Below, piece by piece: positions 6,356-7,050 of a stretch of 7,050 nucleotides of DNA (position 1 is the first letter of the stretch; every line of letters begins with the position of its first letter). Below the pieces are notes generated by a model. That model made no database searches. It saw only the letters and a program-made list of their open reading frames with translations, and was not told where the DNA came from. Made by a program: the position numbers and the translations under genes. Origin of the DNA: Candidatus Faecivivens stercorigallinarum (GTDB lineage: Bacteria; Bacillota; Clostridia; Oscillospirales; Ruminococcaceae); assembly GCA_018715465.1 (NCBI GenBank), contig DVLN01000144.1:1-7050 (forward strand), read 5' to 3'.

Positions 6356-7050
6356 TCATCCTTTAATCGCGCCGATCATGACGCCAGATTCAAAATACTT
6401 TTGAATAAAAGGATAAAAGATAAACATTGGAACGGTCGAAACCATAATGGTGCAGTATTTGATCAGCTGTTTGTACAGCGTCGAGTCGCCAGTCTCGGTA
6501 GCCGACCCCATCGCCGTCGTTGTACTGGAATCCGCAGTAATCAAGATCTCTCGCAGGATCAGCTGGAGCGGGAATTTGCTTCTGGTTCTCAGGAAGATCA
6601 TTGCGTTAAACCAGGAGTTCCAGTTGCCAATGACGAAGTAAAGAACAACTGTTGCAAGAGTTGCCTTGATCAGCGGAAGCATGATTCTGAACAGGATGGT
6701 GAAACGTCCGGCGCCATCCAGCATCGCAGATTCTTCCAAGCTGGCCGGAACACCCTGTAAAGCGGTACGAACAAGAATCAGGTTGAATGCGCTCATGCAG
6801 GACGGGATGATCAGTGCCCAGCGGGAATCGTACATATTCAGCGTCTGGGTAACGACCAGGTAGAAAGGAATGATACCGCCCGAGAACATCATCGTAAAGC
6901 TGATACCCAGCATCAGCGGGTTTGCCCACAAAAAGTCCTTGCGGGAAAGCGCATAAGCAGCCATAACGGTAAAGAACATACCAATTATTGTGCTCGCGAT
7001 TACATAGAAGAAGGTATTCAGGTAACCAGTTACGATGTTGTTGTTGGAGA
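6356..7050 (-). CDS. Carbohydrate ABC transporter permease (MalG/LplC-YtcP type), N-terminus outside the window
   Basis: This is an inner-membrane permease subunit of a CUT1 sugar importer. The reading frame stays open to the window edge. The Met at 6977-6979 is internal: the residues before it (NTFFYVIASTIIG) continue a membrane helix typical of this family, so about 60-70 N-terminal residues are missing. Five hydrophobic segments are visible. The cytoplasmic EAA loop that docks on the ATPase is encoded at about 6674-6736 and reads EESAMLDGAGRF...IMLPL. The residues that follow carry the GNWNSWFNAMIFL segment usual for LplC/YtcP-like permeases, and the C-terminus ends in GVMIGAIKG, also usual for the group. 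It pairs with the binding protein immediately downstream. A second permease (LplB-like) is expected upstream. No ATPase is visible; members of this transporter group often use a shared ATPase encoded elsewhere. Confidence 0.95.
   Translation of the reverse strand, partial: SNNNIVTGYLNTFFYVIASTIIGMFFTVMAAYALSRKDFLWANPLMLGISFTMMFSGGIIPFYLVVTQTLNMYDSRWALIIPSCMSAFNLILVRTALQGVPASLEESAMLDGAGRFTILFRIMLPLIKATLATVVLYFVIGNWNSWFNAMIFLRTRSKFPLQLILREILITADSSTTTAMGSATETGDSTLYKQLIKYCTIMVSTVPMFIFYPFIQKYFESGVMIGAIKG

Noticed and set aside
1..7050. CRISPR arrays, tRNA or rRNA genes, insertion sequences, attachment sites and riboswitches.
   Set aside because: No spaced direct repeats, cloverleaf, transposase or terminal inverted repeats were seen, and the gaps between genes are too short to hold a riboswitch of a known class.

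Overview
The window is a co-directional, minus-strand carbohydrate-uptake and glycoside-processing locus. It reads from position 7050 down to position 1. Strong AGGAGG-type ribosome binding sites, a CUT1-type oligosaccharide importer with a lipoprotein binding protein, moderate GC and a domain-swapped (permuted) family 3 glycoside hydrolase all point to an anaerobic Gram-positive Firmicute. The most likely group is a gut or rumen Clostridia member (Oscillospiraceae/Ruminococcaceae or Lachnospiraceae type). No rRNA, tRNA or marker gene is present to settle the taxon.

Layout in transcription order: (1) the C-terminal part of an ABC sugar permease (6356 to beyond 7050) with a canonical EAA loop; (2) a complete lipoprotein solute-binding protein (4678-6312), 43 bases downstream; (3) a GC-rich stem-loop (4621-4656) in the 81-base gap; (4) a complete type-B carboxylesterase of 448 residues without a signal peptide (3250-4596); (5) a complete 948-residue permuted GH3 beta-glycosidase (392-3238), whose Shine-Dalgarno overlaps the esterase stop codon; (6) a second perfect GC-rich stem-loop (331-364); and (7) the first 90 codons of an unrecognised cytosolic protein (270 to beyond 1). 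No gap exceeds 121 bases.

The working model is inference. The lipoprotein captures an oligosaccharide or glycoside and the permease imports it. The cytoplasmic esterase then removes an acyl or aryl-ester decoration, and the cytoplasmic GH3 enzyme releases the terminal beta-linked sugar. The tight esterase-GH3 coupling suggests that the two enzymes act on the same compound. No ATPase, second permease or regulator lies inside the window.

I do not see a new class of defence, mobile or RNA system. The points worth a second look are the permuted GH3 with its extended C-terminal segment, the esterase's probable Asp in place of the usual acidic Glu, the two intercistronic stem-loops, and the unidentified partial gene. 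The very long plus-strand open frames are codon-register shadows of the real genes.
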